Assembly: GCA_018436095.1 (NCBI GenBank) | Contig: JAHDMJ010000011.1 | Coordinates: 1-64,000 of the forward strand | From: Clostridia bacterium | Lineage (GTDB): Bacteria > Bacillota > Peptococcia > DRI-13 > UBA5745 | Reading direction: 5' to 3' | Length of the DNA stretch: 64,000 nt | Shown: positions 42,044 through 51,724 of the stretch, piece by piece | How the letters are laid out: each line of letters starts with the position of its first letter | How positions within the stretch are numbered: the stretch's first letter is position 1 | Translations under genes and position numbers: made by a program | The notes under the pieces: generated by a model | What the model saw: only the letters and a program-made list of their open reading frames with translations | The model's database searches: none | What the model was told of the DNA's origin: nothing

Positions 42044-43654
42044 TTACTCGGCTAAAACCCCAACAAAAATCTGATCCCCCGCCCTGGCCAAGCCATTGCA
42101 GGTTTGCCCCGCCTGCAGCCAATCTTTCAAACCGGCGATAGCCTCCCCGCTGATAGCCATGCCGGGAAAAACCAGCGGAATCCCCGGAGGGTAAGGTACT
42201 AAAGGCACGGCAGCCAAACGGTCTTTTGCCTCCTCCAGCTTCACTTGCTGCCGGGGAGAGAAAAAAACTTCCCGGGGAGAAAGTACAGGCTGCCAAGGTT
42301 TTTGTCCGGAGCGGTACATGTCTGCTAAAAGCTTTTTGCTTTCTGCTTTGGCCGCCTTTTGCTTTTTTTGCTCTGCCCCGTCTCCGGCTTCGCCGCCTTT
42401 TGCCCCTTCGCTTTTTCTCCCTTTGCAGCCGTGATGCTCTTGAATTTCCTCCAGAGCCTTTACCAGATAATCTCCCTGTTCCGGATCAAGGCCCAAATTC
42501 ACGATGAACAATACATAATCAGCGGCAGCCAGCTCCGTATCTATACCATACTTCTGCCGCAATATCGCCGCCAAAGCAAAGCCGTCCAGGCCCAGTTCAG
42601 CGGCGGATACCGTAATCTTCCGGGGATCCGCCGTATAAGAAGCCGGCAGTTCGTCCTGCCATAGCCGGTAGCCGCCGAGAGCCCTGATCCGGCAGGCCAG
42701 CTCCCGGGCCAGCTCCGCCGCCTCCCGCAGTCTTTGGCGTCCCCCCTCCTGCAAATAGGCTTGCCAGGCATCTAAAGAAGCCATGAGCAAATAAGAGGGG
42801 CTGGAGGATTGCATAATATTGATCCCTTGCCTCAGCTTGCCTGCCAGTTCCCGGCAGTTGCAATGGAGAAGAGCCGTTTGGGTAAAACCGCAGCCCATCT
42901 TATGGGCGCTTTGCACCACTACATCGGCGCCCCAATAAAGAGCACTAAAAGGGGATGGTCCCGGCGCCTGGCCGGCAAAGGGCAAATGAGCGCCGTGGGC
43001 CTCATCTGCCAGCCAACCCCAGCCCGGACGCCGGCTTAGCATTTCCTTTTCCCAGGCCAGGTCGGCAATCACCCCATTATAGGAGGGGTTTAAGCTAATC
43101 CATAAGCCTTTGTCCTGCCCGGCCTTCTGAGCAGCGTTCTGAACAGCGCCCTCATTGAAATAAGCCCCGGCCGCCCCCTGATCCACCCCCAAAGGCAACC
43201 CCCATTCCCCATCAATCAGGCAAGGCAAAATCACCGGCCTGCTGCCGCTGAGAATCAAACCCTGATGAATCGCCATATGGCAATGAGCACTCATAACTGT
43301 TGGAACCTCAGGGCTGCTCATGGCCAGAATAGCCGCTTCCAAGCCTGCCGTAGAGCCATTTACCAAATAGAAAACCTCTTGGGAACCGGCCAGCCGGGCC
43401 ATGGCTTTTTGGCTTGCTTCTATGCAGCCTGCGGCAGCGCCTAAATTATCCAAGCCCGGCAGCTCCGTCAGATCCAGAGCCTGGCCCTGCTCTGCCAGCA
43501 GACGGCTGAAGGGAGGCCACTGACCCCGGCCTTGGTGGTGGCCAGGCATGTGAAAGGCCCCTCTTTTGCCGGCGGTATGGCGAGCCAGGGCAGCCAGCAA
43601 TGGGGCATAGGTATTTATCTTTTTGTCCGCCGGTTTCTTTCGCCCCATTTTCAC
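42044..43654 (-). CDS. Orn/Lys/Arg decarboxylase-family PLP enzyme
   Basis: The 536-residue protein is of the short YaaO/Lys-decarboxylase type: GAFHMPGHHQGRG near residue 35, LVNGSTAGLEAAILA, the aspartate region ADEAHGAHLPF and the PLP-lysine motif SAHKMGCGFTQTALL near residue 250. The C-terminal domain follows a Lys/Glu-rich stretch (KGRKSEGAKGGEAGDGAEQKK) that looks like a lineage-specific linker. The family decarboxylates basic amino acids in polyamine synthesis; arginine, lysine and ornithine are all possible. The last residues include PLVPYPPGIPLVFPGM. It is a single-gene unit, divergent from the MATE gene. Confidence 0.88.
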   Translation of the reverse strand: MKMGRKKPADKKINTYAPLLAALARHTAGKRGAFHMPGHHQGRGQWPPFSRLLAEQGQALDLTELPGLDNLGAAAGCIEASQKAMARLAGSQEVFYLVNGSTAGLEAAILAMSSPEVPTVMSAHCHMAIHQGLILSGSRPVILPCLIDGEWGLPLGVDQGAAGAYFNEGAVQNAAQKAGQDKGLWISLNPSYNGVIADLAWEKEMLSRRPGWGWLADEAHGAHLPFAGQAPGPSPFSALYWGADVVVQSAHKMGCGFTQTALLHCNCRELAGKLRQGINIMQSSSPSYLLMASLDAWQAYLQEGGRQRLREAAELARELACRIRALGGYRLWQDELPASYTADPRKITVSAAELGLDGFALAAILRQKYGIDTELAAADYVLFIVNLGLDPEQGDYLVKALEEIQEHHGCKGRKSEGAKGGEAGDGAEQKKQKAAKAESKKLLADMYRSGQKPWQPVLSPREVFFSPRQQVKLEEAKDRLAAVPLVPYPPGIPLVFPGMAISGEAIAGLKDWLQAGQTCNGLARAGDQIFVGVLAE

Positions 43655-43749
43655 TAAATCTTCCTCCTTCTTTTGGCCCGCTTCAACATATTGTGTTATA
43701 ATAAGTTATAATAAATCGTAATAACTACTCTCGGAAAGGGGCTCCTTCT

Positions 43750-45213
43750 ATGGCGAATGCCGGCATAAGCCGTTTTCAAATGATGACGGAAACACCCATC
43801 CCTTCTCTGATCCGCACCCTGTCCGTCCCGCCTATTATCAGTATGCTGATCACGTCGGTCTATAATCTGGCCGATACTTTTTTTGTCAGCCAAATCAGCA
43901 CCAGCGCCTCCGGGGCCGTAGGCATAGTGTTTTCCCTGATGGCCATTATCCAGGCCATCGGCTTTACTCTGGGCATGGGAGCCGGCATGAATATATCGCG
44001 GCTTTTGGGCCAGCAGGATCTGGGACGGGCTCATCTTTTCGCTTCCACCTCATTTTTTAGCGGTTTGATTTTAGGCTCTCTGCTTTCCATTACCGGTATT
44101 ATTTTTTTAGAAGAACTGGTTGTCGCTTTGGGGGCCACCCCTACTATACTGCCTTATGCCATGGATTATTGCCGGATTATCCTATTGGGAACGCCTATTA
44201 TGGCCTCCTCCTTTGTGATGAACAATATTCTGCGCTCTCAGGGCAATAGCTTCCTCTCCATGATCGGTATCGGCACCGGAGCCCTTCTCAATATTATTCT
44301 CGATCCCATCTTCATCTTCGTCTTTGGCTGGGGCATCGGCGGCGCAGCCGCAGCCACGGTTCTCAGCCAGATTCTCAGCTTCTTCCTGCTTTATTATATC
44401 ATTTCCCGGGAGTCAAACGGCGTCCAAATCCGTTGGCGCTATTTCCGGCCGGTCTGGAGCGTCTACCGCTATATCCTCTCCAATGGCTTGCCTTCTTTTT
44501 ACCGCCAGATGCTGGCCAGTTTCGCTACCATTCTTCTAAACCTCTGCGCCGCACCTTACGGCGACGCCGCCATTGCCGCTATGTCCATTGTAGCCCGCCT
44601 CAATCATTTCCTGATGTCGTTTATTTTGGGCTTCGGCCAAGGCTTTATGCCTCTTGCCGGCTTTAACTACGGAGCGAAGAAATACCAGCGGGTTTGGGAT
44701 AGCTTTTTCTATTGTCAAAAGTTGGCCGTCAGCTTTCTCGCGTTTATGGCAATTGTGTTTTTTATAGAAGCGCCTGATATCATCTCCCTTTTCCGGCGGG
44801 AGGATCTGGAGGTTATCCGTATCGGCACTTTAGCTCTGCGTCTGCAATGTTTCGTACTGCCCCTGCAAGCCTGGGTCATCCTTTGCAATATGCTGACCCA
44901 ATCTTTGGGCAAATCCATACAAGCCTCTATTATGGCCGTATCCCGCCAGGGCATCTTTCTGCTGCCTGCCCTGCTGATTCTTTCATCAACCATCGGCCTT
45001 TTGGGCGTGCAATGCTCCCAGCCCATTGCCGATGTTCTTACTTTTATTCTTTCCCTGGCTACCACGTTGCCGGTATTAAAGATGCTGCACGAAAAATCCG
45101 GCGAAGATGAATCAGACCGGAATGCAGCAGTGGCCGGCATGGCCGGAGCCCTGCCGGCTTTAGCCATGGAACCTGCCATCGACGAATCGAATCTGTCGGA
45201 TCTTGAGGGCTAG
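43750..45213 (+). CDS. MATE-family efflux transporter
   Basis: The 487-residue product has about 12 membrane segments with the two MATE halves visible: IPSLIRTLSVPPIISMLITSVYNLADTFFVS-type start (residues 15-45) and SNGLPSFYRQMLASFATILLN for the second half (about 237). LDPIFIFVFGWGIGGAAAAT is the usual end of helix 6. The C-terminal tail of about 40 residues is polar. MATE proteins export cationic compounds using Na+ or H+ gradients; the substrate is not predictable. GAAAGGGGC precedes the start. Its stop lies in a hairpin shared with the convergent aldolase gene. Confidence 0.93.
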   Translation: MANAGISRFQMMTETPIPSLIRTLSVPPIISMLITSVYNLADTFFVSQISTSASGAVGIVFSLMAIIQAIGFTLGMGAGMNISRLLGQQDLGRAHLFASTSFFSGLILGSLLSITGIIFLEELVVALGATPTILPYAMDYCRIILLGTPIMASSFVMNNILRSQGNSFLSMIGIGTGALLNIILDPIFIFVFGWGIGGAAAATVLSQILSFFLLYYIISRESNGVQIRWRYFRPVWSVYRYILSNGLPSFYRQMLASFATILLNLCAAPYGDAAIAAMSIVARLNHFLMSFILGFGQGFMPLAGFNYGAKKYQRVWDSFFYCQKLAVSFLAFMAIVFFIEAPDIISLFRREDLEVIRIGTLALRLQCFVLPLQAWVILCNMLTQSLGKSIQASIMAVSRQGIFLLPALLILSSTIGLLGVQCSQPIADVLTFILSLATTLPVLKMLHEKSGEDESDRNAAVAGMAGALPALAMEPAIDESNLSDLEG

Positions 45214-45249
45214 TGCTTTGTGACTTCTAAAAGTTGTCACAGAGCACTA
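45211..45249. terminator. bidirectional hairpin holding the stop codons of both convergent genes
   Basis: TAGTGCTTTGTGAC (45211-45224) pairs with GTCACAGAGCACTA (45236-45249) with a single mismatch. The first TAG is the stop codon of the MATE gene and the complementary CTA is the stop of the minus-strand aldolase gene. The loop is 11 bases. T tracts are absent, so it may protect transcript ends rather than terminate strongly. Confidence 0.65.
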
Positions 45250-46020
45250 GGCTTGGGCCTCCGCTACGAAAGCCTTGGCGGCGGCGGCAAATAAACTATA
45301 GGCAAAAACTATGACTATTTGACAGCCTTTGCCATAATAATCCTGAATCCTCTCGCCGGGGCGAACCACATTGGCCATGGGCTTGCCGGTCTGCCGGCCG
45401 GCTGCCATCAGGCGGTCTATGGCCGACCTTACCGCCGGATGAGAGGTCTCGCCGGGGTAGCCCAGGCTTTGGGCCAAGTCGCCGGCGCCGATAATGCCGC
45501 CGTCAACACCCGGCACTGCCAGAATTGCCGCTGCCTGCTCTACTGCTTCGGCTGTCTCCAGAATAGGAAAGACTATGGTTTCCTCATTGGAGCGGGCTAT
45601 ATAATCCTTCATGGGCAGGGACAAGCCGTAATCCGAGGCCCGGGTGGCATTGATGCCCCGCCGGCCCAGAGGATAATATTTGACCGCCTCCACTGCCGCC
45701 GCCGCTTCCCGGGCATTGCTGACCCCGGGGACAATGACGCCTGCCGCTCCGATATCCATATAGCGGAGGATCACCTCGGGCCTGGCCGCCGGCACCCGGA
45801 TCAAAGAAGCCAGGCCCCGCAACTGGGCTGCCGTCACCATGGCCAGACAGTCTCCTTCCGAGAGAGGGCCGTGCTCGGCGTCAATAAATAAAAAATCAAA
45901 GCCCGCAAGCCCGCAGATTTCGGTAAATGCAGGCGAGGGGCTCTGTATGGCGCAGCCGGTAAGCTTTTGGCCGGCTGCCAGTTTTGTTTTTAAAAGACTA
46001 TTGGCCGTGATTTTTTCCAT
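45247..46020 (-). CDS. HpcH/HpaI-family aldolase
   Basis: The start at 46020 follows GGAGGTATACCT and gives 257 residues. Signatures are DFLFIDAEHGPLSEGD, the metal-binding and substrate region FPILETAEAVEQAAAIL with the conserved Glu, and GGIIGAGDLAQSLGYPG. The family includes 2-dehydro-3-deoxyglucarate and 4-hydroxy-2-oxoheptanedioate aldolases, class II enzymes that cleave 2-keto-3-hydroxy acids to pyruvate and an aldehyde. The exact substrate cannot be fixed. It lies 111 bases downstream of leuB in the same direction and may be read through from the leucine operon. Confidence 0.87.
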   Translation of the reverse strand: MEKITANSLLKTKLAAGQKLTGCAIQSPSPAFTEICGLAGFDFLFIDAEHGPLSEGDCLAMVTAAQLRGLASLIRVPAARPEVILRYMDIGAAGVIVPGVSNAREAAAAVEAVKYYPLGRRGINATRASDYGLSLPMKDYIARSNEETIVFPILETAEAVEQAAAILAVPGVDGGIIGAGDLAQSLGYPGETSHPAVRSAIDRLMAAGRQTGKPMANVVRPGERIQDYYGKGCQIVIVFAYSLFAAAAKAFVAEAQA

Positions 46021-46131
46021 AGGTATACCTCCTGAACTAGCATGGATCAAGTATACCCTTTTTTGCGCACCCTGCCAATAATCAGGCATTTAAAGAAAGG
46101 CCTTGTCAGGGCGGCTGACTTGGCCTTTCTC

Positions 46132-47214
46132 TTACAAGCTGGCTAAGGCTTTGGCAATAGCCTGGCCCATTTCCTTGGTGCCAACGGGCTTTTCGCCGCC
46201 ATAAGCAATGTCCCCGGTGCGGAGGCCGGCGGCCAAAACCTGATTTACCGCCTCTTCAATGGCGGCAGCGGCGGCCATTTGGCCGAAGGAATAACGCAGC
46301 ATCATGGCTGCGGATAAGATGGCAGCCATGGGATTGGCGATATTTTGCCCGGCAATATCCGGCGCCGAGCCGTGAACCGGTTCATACAGCCCAAAGGTGC
46401 CGGCAGCCAGAGAGGCCGAGGGCAGCATGCCGATGGAACCGGTGATTTGGGAAGCCTCATCGGAGAGGATATCCCCAAACATATTGCTGGTGACGATGGT
46501 ATCAAACTGGCGGGGATGGCGGACCAGCTGCATGGCCGCATTATCCACATACATATGGGATAATTCCACATCAGGATAGCTTTTGCCGATATCAACCATA
46601 ATCTCCCGCCATAGACGGGAAGTATCCAGAACATTGGCTTTGTCCACAGAGCAGAGGCGTTTGCCCCGCTTGCGGGCAAATTCAAAAGCCGCCTGGCCTA
46701 CCCGGCGAATTTCATATTCGGCATAGGCCTCCGTATCAAAAGCCTCCTGGCTGCCCGGTTCTCCCCGGCGGCCCCGTTTGCCAAAATAAATACCGCCCGT
46801 CAATTCCCGGACGATCAGAATATCCAGGCCATCGCCTAAAATCTCATCTTTCAGCGGCGAAGCGCTGCGCAAAGGAGCATAAACGATAGCCGGCCGCAGG
46901 TTGGCAAAGAGGCCCAGGGTCTCCCGGATCCGCAGCAGGCCTTTTTCCGGCCGCTGCTGGCCGGCCAGATGATCCCACTTCGGCCCTCCCACAGCTCCCA
47001 GCAATACGGCATCGGCAGCCTTACACCGGTCAATGGTTTCCTGAGGCAGAGGATCTCCCGTCTGATCGATGGCCCCGCCGCCAATAAGGGCTTCGGTGCA
47101 CTCCAGGGTAAAGCCATACTTCTGGCCCGCCAGCTCCAGGATTTTGAGGGCCTCATCGGTAACTTCGGGGCCAATGCCGTCGCCTTTTAATACTGTGACT
47201 CGGTAATTCATCAC
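46132..47214 (-). CDS. leuB: 3-isopropylmalate dehydrogenase
   Basis: The 360-residue protein has the isocitrate/isopropylmalate dehydrogenase signatures [58 protein letters not shown] and the coenzyme region [18 protein letters not shown]. It oxidises 3-isopropylmalate to 2-oxo-4-methylpentanoate with NAD+. It lies 3 bases downstream of leuD and is the last biosynthetic gene of the leuA-leuC-leuD-leuB operon. Confidence 0.97.
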   Translation of the reverse strand: MMNYRVTVLKGDGIGPEVTDEALKILELAGQKYGFTLECTEALIGGGAIDQTGDPLPQETIDRCKAADAVLLGAVGGPKWDHLAGQQRPEKGLLRIRETLGLFANLRPAIVYAPLRSASPLKDEILGDGLDILIVRELTGGIYFGKRGRRGEPGSQEAFDTEAYAEYEIRRVGQAAFEFARKRGKRLCSVDKANVLDTSRLWREIMVDIGKSYPDVELSHMYVDNAAMQLVRHPRQFDTIVTSNMFGDILSDEASQITGSIGMLPSASLAAGTFGLYEPVHGSAPDIAGQNIANPMAAILSAAMMLRYSFGQMAAAAAIEEAVNQVLAAGLRTGDIAYGGEKPVGTKEMGQAIAKALASL

Positions 47215-47217
47215 CGG

Positions 47218-47712
47218 CTAGCCCTCCCGTTTATTTTTTATATATTCCACCAAACCGCCGGCAGTGATGATCTTTTGCATAAAAGGCGGGAAGGCGGCAG
47301 CTACATAATGTTTATCCTTGGTGATATTGTGGATGGCCCCGCTATCCAGATCCACCTCTATTTCATCGCCCATGGCGGCTTCTTTAGCAGCCTCGGGACA
47401 TTCCAAAACCGGCAGGCCGATATTGATGGCGTTGCGGAAGAAGATGCGGGCGAAGTTTTCTGCAATTACGCAGCTAATGCCGGCAGCCTTGATGGAGATG
47501 GGGGCATGCTCCCGGCTGGAACCGCAGCCAAAATTCAAGCCTCCCACCATGATGTCCCCGTCTTTAACCCGCTTTACAAAATCCTTGTCGATATCCTCCA
47601 TGCAATGAGCGGCAAGGGCGGCGGGATCAGGATTATTGAGGACCCGGGCCGGGATAATAACGTCCGTATCGATATGATCGCCGTATTTATGGGCGAAGCC
47701 TTTGCATTTCAT
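47218..47712 (-). CDS. leuD: 3-isopropylmalate dehydratase small subunit
   Basis: From the ATG at 47712, preceded by AAGGAG, the product is 164 residues. It has the swivel-domain motifs [28 protein letters not shown] and [19 protein letters not shown]. It pairs with LeuC to isomerise 2-isopropylmalate to 3-isopropylmalate. The archaeal-type short form is seen, as is common in clostridia. It lies 111 bases after leuC and 3 bases before leuB. Confidence 0.96.
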   Translation of the reverse strand: MKCKGFAHKYGDHIDTDVIIPARVLNNPDPAALAAHCMEDIDKDFVKRVKDGDIMVGGLNFGCGSSREHAPISIKAAGISCVIAENFARIFFRNAINIGLPVLECPEAAKEAAMGDEIEVDLDSGAIHNITKDKHYVAAAFPPFMQKIITAGGLVEYIKNKREG

Positions 47713-47823
47713 AAACAATCTCCTTTATTCATCTATTTTGCGGCTGCAGCTCATCCGCTGTACCCCACTGTGCCGATATGCCGCGGCTTATGGCTTGCAG
47801 CCGGTTCCTTGCAGAAGCGGCTT

Positions 47824-49086
47824 TTACTCCAAAGAGTCGGGACCGCAAATATAACCGGCCACAGCAGATGCGGCGGCTACAACGGGGGAAGCCAGGTAAA
47901 TCTCACTGGTTACATGGCCCATGCGGCCTACGAAATTGCGGTTTGTGGTGGAAACACATTTTTCTCCCTCCGCCAATATGCCCATATGGCCGCCCAGACA
48001 AGGCCCGCAGGTGGGTGTGGAAACGGCGGCGCCGGCGTCGATGAAGATATTCATCAGGCCTTCATCCACACATTGCTTCCAGATGGCTTGAGTGGCCGGG
48101 AAAATGATGCAGCGGACAAAGTCGGCAACCTTCCGGCCCTTTAATACAGCGGCGGCGGCCCGCATGTCGTCAATGCGGCCATTGGTGCAGGAGCCGATAA
48201 CCACCTGGTCGATGGCAATCTTCATTTTTTCCGCCTCCGCTACCGTCCGGGCATTCTCCGGCAAATGGGGGAAAGCTACGGTAAGGGGCACTTCACTCAA
48301 ATCAATGACCACTTCCCGAACGTATTCCGCATCGGGGTCGGCGGTAAAGGCAACACCCTTATTGCCGCCATGGGCAGCGATGTACTCCAAAGTGACTTCA
48401 TCCACAGGGAAAATACCGTTTTTGCCGCCGGCCTCAATGGCCATATTGGACATGGTGAAGCGGTCGTCCATGGTCAACTGGCCGATATCGCCGCAAAACT
48501 CCAGGGAGCGGTAACGGGCGCCGTCTACGCCAAGGATACCAATCAAGTGCAGAATAATATCTTTGCCGGAAACATATTTTTGCTTTTTGCCGGTAATGGT
48601 CACTTTGATGGCTTCGGGAATCTTAAACCAAGCCGTACCCGTAGCCATGCCGGCGGCCATATCCGTAGAGCCTACACCGGTGGCAAAGGCTCCTAAAGCC
48701 CCATGGGTGCAGGTATGGCTGTCGGCGCCGATAACGGCGTCGCCGGGCTTAATCAAGCCTTTTTCCGGCAGCAGGGCATGCTCTACGCCTACCTGGCCCA
48801 CCTCAAAATAGATAACGCCCATTTTGCGGGCAAACTCCCGGGTGGTTTTGGCCAGGCCGGCGGCGGCAATATCTTTATTGGGTGTAAAATGATCCGGTAC
48901 CAGGGCTACTTTATTGGCATCAAAAACCTTGGTGGCGCCCATCTTATAAAATTCGCCGATGGCTACCGGCCCGGTGATGTCGTTGCCAAAAACCAGGTCC
49001 AGATTGCATTCCACCAGCTCCCCGGCGGCCACCGATGATTTTCCGGCTTTTTGGGCCAGGATTTTTTGGGTCATTGTCATTGCCAT
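47824..49086 (-). CDS. leuC: 3-isopropylmalate dehydratase large subunit
   Basis: At 420 residues it is the short aconitase-type large subunit (the HacA/LeuC2 class). It carries the three cluster cysteines in [14 protein letters not shown] and [11 protein letters not shown], plus the active-site region [25 protein letters not shown] (quoted here as its parts [12 protein letters not shown] and GVGSTDMA). It needs the LeuD subunit encoded downstream. The start follows GGAGG. Part of the leucine operon, 36 bases after leuA. Confidence 0.96.
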   Translation of the reverse strand: MAMTMTQKILAQKAGKSSVAAGELVECNLDLVFGNDITGPVAIGEFYKMGATKVFDANKVALVPDHFTPNKDIAAAGLAKTTREFARKMGVIYFEVGQVGVEHALLPEKGLIKPGDAVIGADSHTCTHGALGAFATGVGSTDMAAGMATGTAWFKIPEAIKVTITGKKQKYVSGKDIILHLIGILGVDGARYRSLEFCGDIGQLTMDDRFTMSNMAIEAGGKNGIFPVDEVTLEYIAAHGGNKGVAFTADPDAEYVREVVIDLSEVPLTVAFPHLPENARTVAEAEKMKIAIDQVVIGSCTNGRIDDMRAAAAVLKGRKVADFVRCIIFPATQAIWKQCVDEGLMNIFIDAGAAVSTPTCGPCLGGHMGILAEGEKCVSTTNRNFVGRMGHVTSEIYLASPVVAAASAVAGYICGPDSLE

Positions 49087-49122
49087 TGCATATTCCTCCT
49101 ATATATCGTATATCTGTACCTT

Positions 49123-50754
49123 TTAGGCTGTTTTTCTGGCGGTCTCAGCCATTGCCCGGTTGATGGCATTCACGTAAGCCAAAATCGAAGCTTCAATAAT
49201 ATCGGTAGACAGGCCCCGGCCGGTGTGGCTGACCGTTTGCGCCTTTACGCCCTGAGGCTGCTCTGTCTCCGCTTCGGCTGAGAGCCCGGCTTGAGTTTCG
49301 GCCTGACTGCTTGCGGCTTCAGCTTTCTCCTCCTCCCGGCTGATGCGGACCGTTACTTCGCCCAAAGCATCCATGCCGCCGGTAACGGCCATGATATCAT
49401 AGGAATCCAGCCTCCATCGGCCTTCCACAATGCGATTAACCGCATTATAGGCCGCATCCACAGGACCGTCGCCGGTGGCCGCTTCCGTCACCAGCTGGCC
49501 GTCACAAGTCAAAGTAATGCTGGCCATAGCCTGCATCTTATTGCCGCTTTGGATCTGGAAGGATTCCATTTTGTAATAGTCGGGAGTATCCCGCTTCACA
49601 TGGCCGACAATAGCCTCCAGGTCTCCTTCGGTAATGGTCTTTTTGCGGTCCGCCAGCTCTTTGAACTCCGCAAAAGCGCTGTCAATATCCTCTTTCGTCA
49701 AGGTATAGCCCATGGATTGCAGCCGGTCGCTGAAAGCATGGCGGCCGGAGAGCTTGCCTAATACCAGTGTGCTTTCCGTCTTGCCTACAGATTGGGGAGT
49801 CATGATCTCATAGGTCATGGGATTGGCCAGGATGCCGTGCTGGTGAATACCGGATTCGTGGGCAAAGGCATTGGCTCCCACGATAGACTTGTAAATCGAT
49901 ACCGGCACACCGGTGAGCTTGGCTACCCGCTGGCTGGTCCGGTAGATCCGGGTAGTGTCGATGCCGTGGGTTACCCGGAAGCTGCCGCCCCGGGTATTGA
50001 TGGCCATAACCACCTCTTCCATAGAGCAGTTGCCGGCTCTTTCGCCCAGACCGTTGACCGTGCATTCAATCTGCAAGGCGCCGTTTTGAACAGCCGAAAG
50101 GCTATTAGCCACTGCCAGCCCCAGATCATCGTGACAATGAACGCTGATAACCGCTTTGTCAATATTAGGCACATTCTCCCGAATTCCTTTGATGAGCCTG
50201 CCGAATTCCTCCGGCACCGCATAGCCCACCGTATCGGGAATATTGACGGTGGTGGCTCCGGCGTCAATGGCCGCCTCCAGCACCTGATACAGGAAAGCCG
50301 GCTCAGTACGGCTGGCGTCCTCACAGGAAAATTCAATATTATCACAAAAGCTTTTGCCCAGTTTAACGGCCTTCACTGCCGCAGCCAGTACTTGTTCCCG
50401 GTTCATTTTCAGCTTATATTGCATATGGATATCGCTGGTGGCAATAAAGATATGCAGCCGGGGATTGACCGCTCCCTTTACGGCCTCCCAGGCCCGCTCA
50501 ATATCCGCCGGCACACAGCGGCAAAGAGCCGCCACGGAGCATTTGACATGCTGGGCCACGGCCTGAACGGCTTCGAAGTCGCCGGGAGAAGCGGCGGGAA
50601 AACCAGCCTCGATTACATCCACTCCCAGCTTCTCCAACTGACGGGCAATTTCCAGCTTTTCCGACAGGTTCAGATTGACTCCCGGCGTCTGTTCCCCATC
50701 CCGCATTGTCGTATCAAAGATTATCAACTTTTTCTTTTGTTCGGCATTAGTCAT
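49123..50754 (-). CDS. leuA: 2-isopropylmalate synthase
   Basis: The start at 50754 follows AGAGGAGG and gives 543 residues. The catalytic TIM barrel has FDTTMRDGEQTPGVNLN near the start, the metal ligands in SVHCHDDLGLAVANS, and NGLGERAGNCSMEEVVMAI. The C-terminal LeuA regulatory domain (feedback by leucine) is present but carries a lineage-specific Ala/Glu/Gln-rich insert of about 40 residues (KAEAASSQAETQAGLS, AEAETEQPQG). The enzyme condenses 2-oxoisovalerate with acetyl-CoA. It is first in the operon and lies behind two T-box leaders; longer in-frame readings run into the T-box and are rejected. Confidence 0.96.
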   Translation of the reverse strand: MTNAEQKKKLIIFDTTMRDGEQTPGVNLNLSEKLEIARQLEKLGVDVIEAGFPAASPGDFEAVQAVAQHVKCSVAALCRCVPADIERAWEAVKGAVNPRLHIFIATSDIHMQYKLKMNREQVLAAAVKAVKLGKSFCDNIEFSCEDASRTEPAFLYQVLEAAIDAGATTVNIPDTVGYAVPEEFGRLIKGIRENVPNIDKAVISVHCHDDLGLAVANSLSAVQNGALQIECTVNGLGERAGNCSMEEVVMAINTRGGSFRVTHGIDTTRIYRTSQRVAKLTGVPVSIYKSIVGANAFAHESGIHQHGILANPMTYEIMTPQSVGKTESTLVLGKLSGRHAFSDRLQSMGYTLTKEDIDSAFAEFKELADRKKTITEGDLEAIVGHVKRDTPDYYKMESFQIQSGNKMQAMASITLTCDGQLVTEAATGDGPVDAAYNAVNRIVEGRWRLDSYDIMAVTGGMDALGEVTVRISREEEKAEAASSQAETQAGLSAEAETEQPQGVKAQTVSHTGRGLSTDIIEASILAYVNAINRAMAETARKTA

Positions 50755-50818
50755 TGCTATTCCTCCTCTATACGTCTGATTTTTCTCGGACTTCCGATTG
50801 ATTTTGCAGATTGCCAAT

Positions 50819-51260
50819 AAAAAAACCTTCGCCTTATCACAGAACCATGACTTTGCAGCCACGGCTATGATCAGGACGAAGGTTGCCTTCGCGGTACCAC
50901 CTGAATTCGCATTTATCATGCGCTCTCATGGCGGCAAAGAAATTATTTCCGGCTTAAGGCCTTCTGTCCTTTCTGCTGCCGCCGCCCCTTTAACGGCGGG
51001 CCAGGCCGGCTGGGCTTACTTGCCGCTGCTGATCATTCCATTTACCTGCCTGCTTTGACTGCTTGCCGGCTATGGTTTTGCTGTAGATCGCGGGGCTTTC
51101 TGCCTGCCGCTCCGGGGCCAGTTCCCCTGAACCAGAATCTGAGCCTTGCTCAGCCTGATCCATTTCCCGCTTTCAGTGGCTGTTTCAGCAACCCAGCCCT
51201 CTCTGTACATCCTGCGGATAAGGTACTCTTCCCCTTCATTGCGTTTATTTCAATATGTTG
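50819..51260 (-). ncRNA. proximal T-box riboswitch of the leucine operon
   Basis: On the minus strand the leader has GGGGAAGAGTA and CAGAGAGGGCTGGGTTGCTG (stem I features), followed far downstream by the T-box AGGTGGTACCGCGAAGG (50886-50902). It ends in a terminator whose arms are at 50874-50884 and 50822-50833 with a run of seven T residues. The NCCA-binding bulge reads UGGU, which pairs with a tRNA carrying A73, as in tRNA-Leu. By alignment with glyQS the specifier position reads UGG, which conflicts with leucine; a CTG lies ten bases further. The region between stem I and the antiterminator is unusually long (about 250 bases). Confidence 0.8.
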
Positions 51261-51292
51261 TTTTGCTGTCTGACTGTGGCCTGCGGGAAACA

Positions 51293-51577
51293 AAAAACTT
51301 CGCCCCCTGCCTATGCAAGAGACGAAGCTGAAACTCCGCGGTACCACTCTCATTGACGGTCTGACCGTCCTCCTCATGCGCTCTCCTTAGAAAGCACCGC
51401 CTTTTGATAACGGTGAGGTCACCGTCCTTCCTACTAAGTACCCGCAGGCGCCTTTCGGTGGGAGGCTCAAGGGTGAGTGATGTCAGGAGGGGGACACTGC
51501 CTCGCAGCAAACGGCAGCTCTCTGAAGTACCCAGGTTCATGACTTATTCCCTATCAACGCCGGATGATTTTTATATT
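51293..51577 (-). ncRNA. distal T-box riboswitch of the leucine operon
   Basis: Directly after the promoter the minus strand shows TAGGGAATAAGTC, CAGAGAGCTGCCGTTTGCTG (stem I apical features), a specifier region ATCACTCACCCTTGAG with candidate codon CTC (Leu), and a stem III hairpin around GGTGACCTCACC. The T-box AGTGGTACCGCGG follows (complement of 51336-51348). The terminator arms AGCTTCGTC and GGCGAAG end in TTTTTTG at 51293-51298. The bulge is UGGU (A73). Uncharged tRNA-Leu should stabilise the antiterminator and allow reading on into the second T-box. Confidence 0.85.
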
Positions 51578-51582
51578 GTATT

Positions 51583-51611
51583 ATATTAGCCCATTTAAAC
51601 TATTATGTCAA
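51583..51611 (-). promoter_or_regulatory. near-consensus promoter of the leucine operon
   Basis: On the minus strand TTGACA (complement of 51606-51611) and TAATAT (complement of 51583-51588) are separated by exactly 17 bases. Transcription should start about 7 bases downstream, at the 5' end of the distal T-box. I see no comparable promoter between the two T-boxes. Confidence 0.8.
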
Positions 51612-51724
51612 GGCTCTTTTTATTTACAATTACCCGTTAATTCAGTACAATGATCTTGGAAGTTTCCCCATATTGAACTGTCCTATTATTGAATTGCCCT
51701 ATGCTATAAGGAGGAGGATGGGTC

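Noticed and set aside
43696-44034. Minus-strand ORF upstream of and within the MATE gene.
   Set aside because: It is a shadow of the MATE reading frame with no ribosome site and no protein family pattern.
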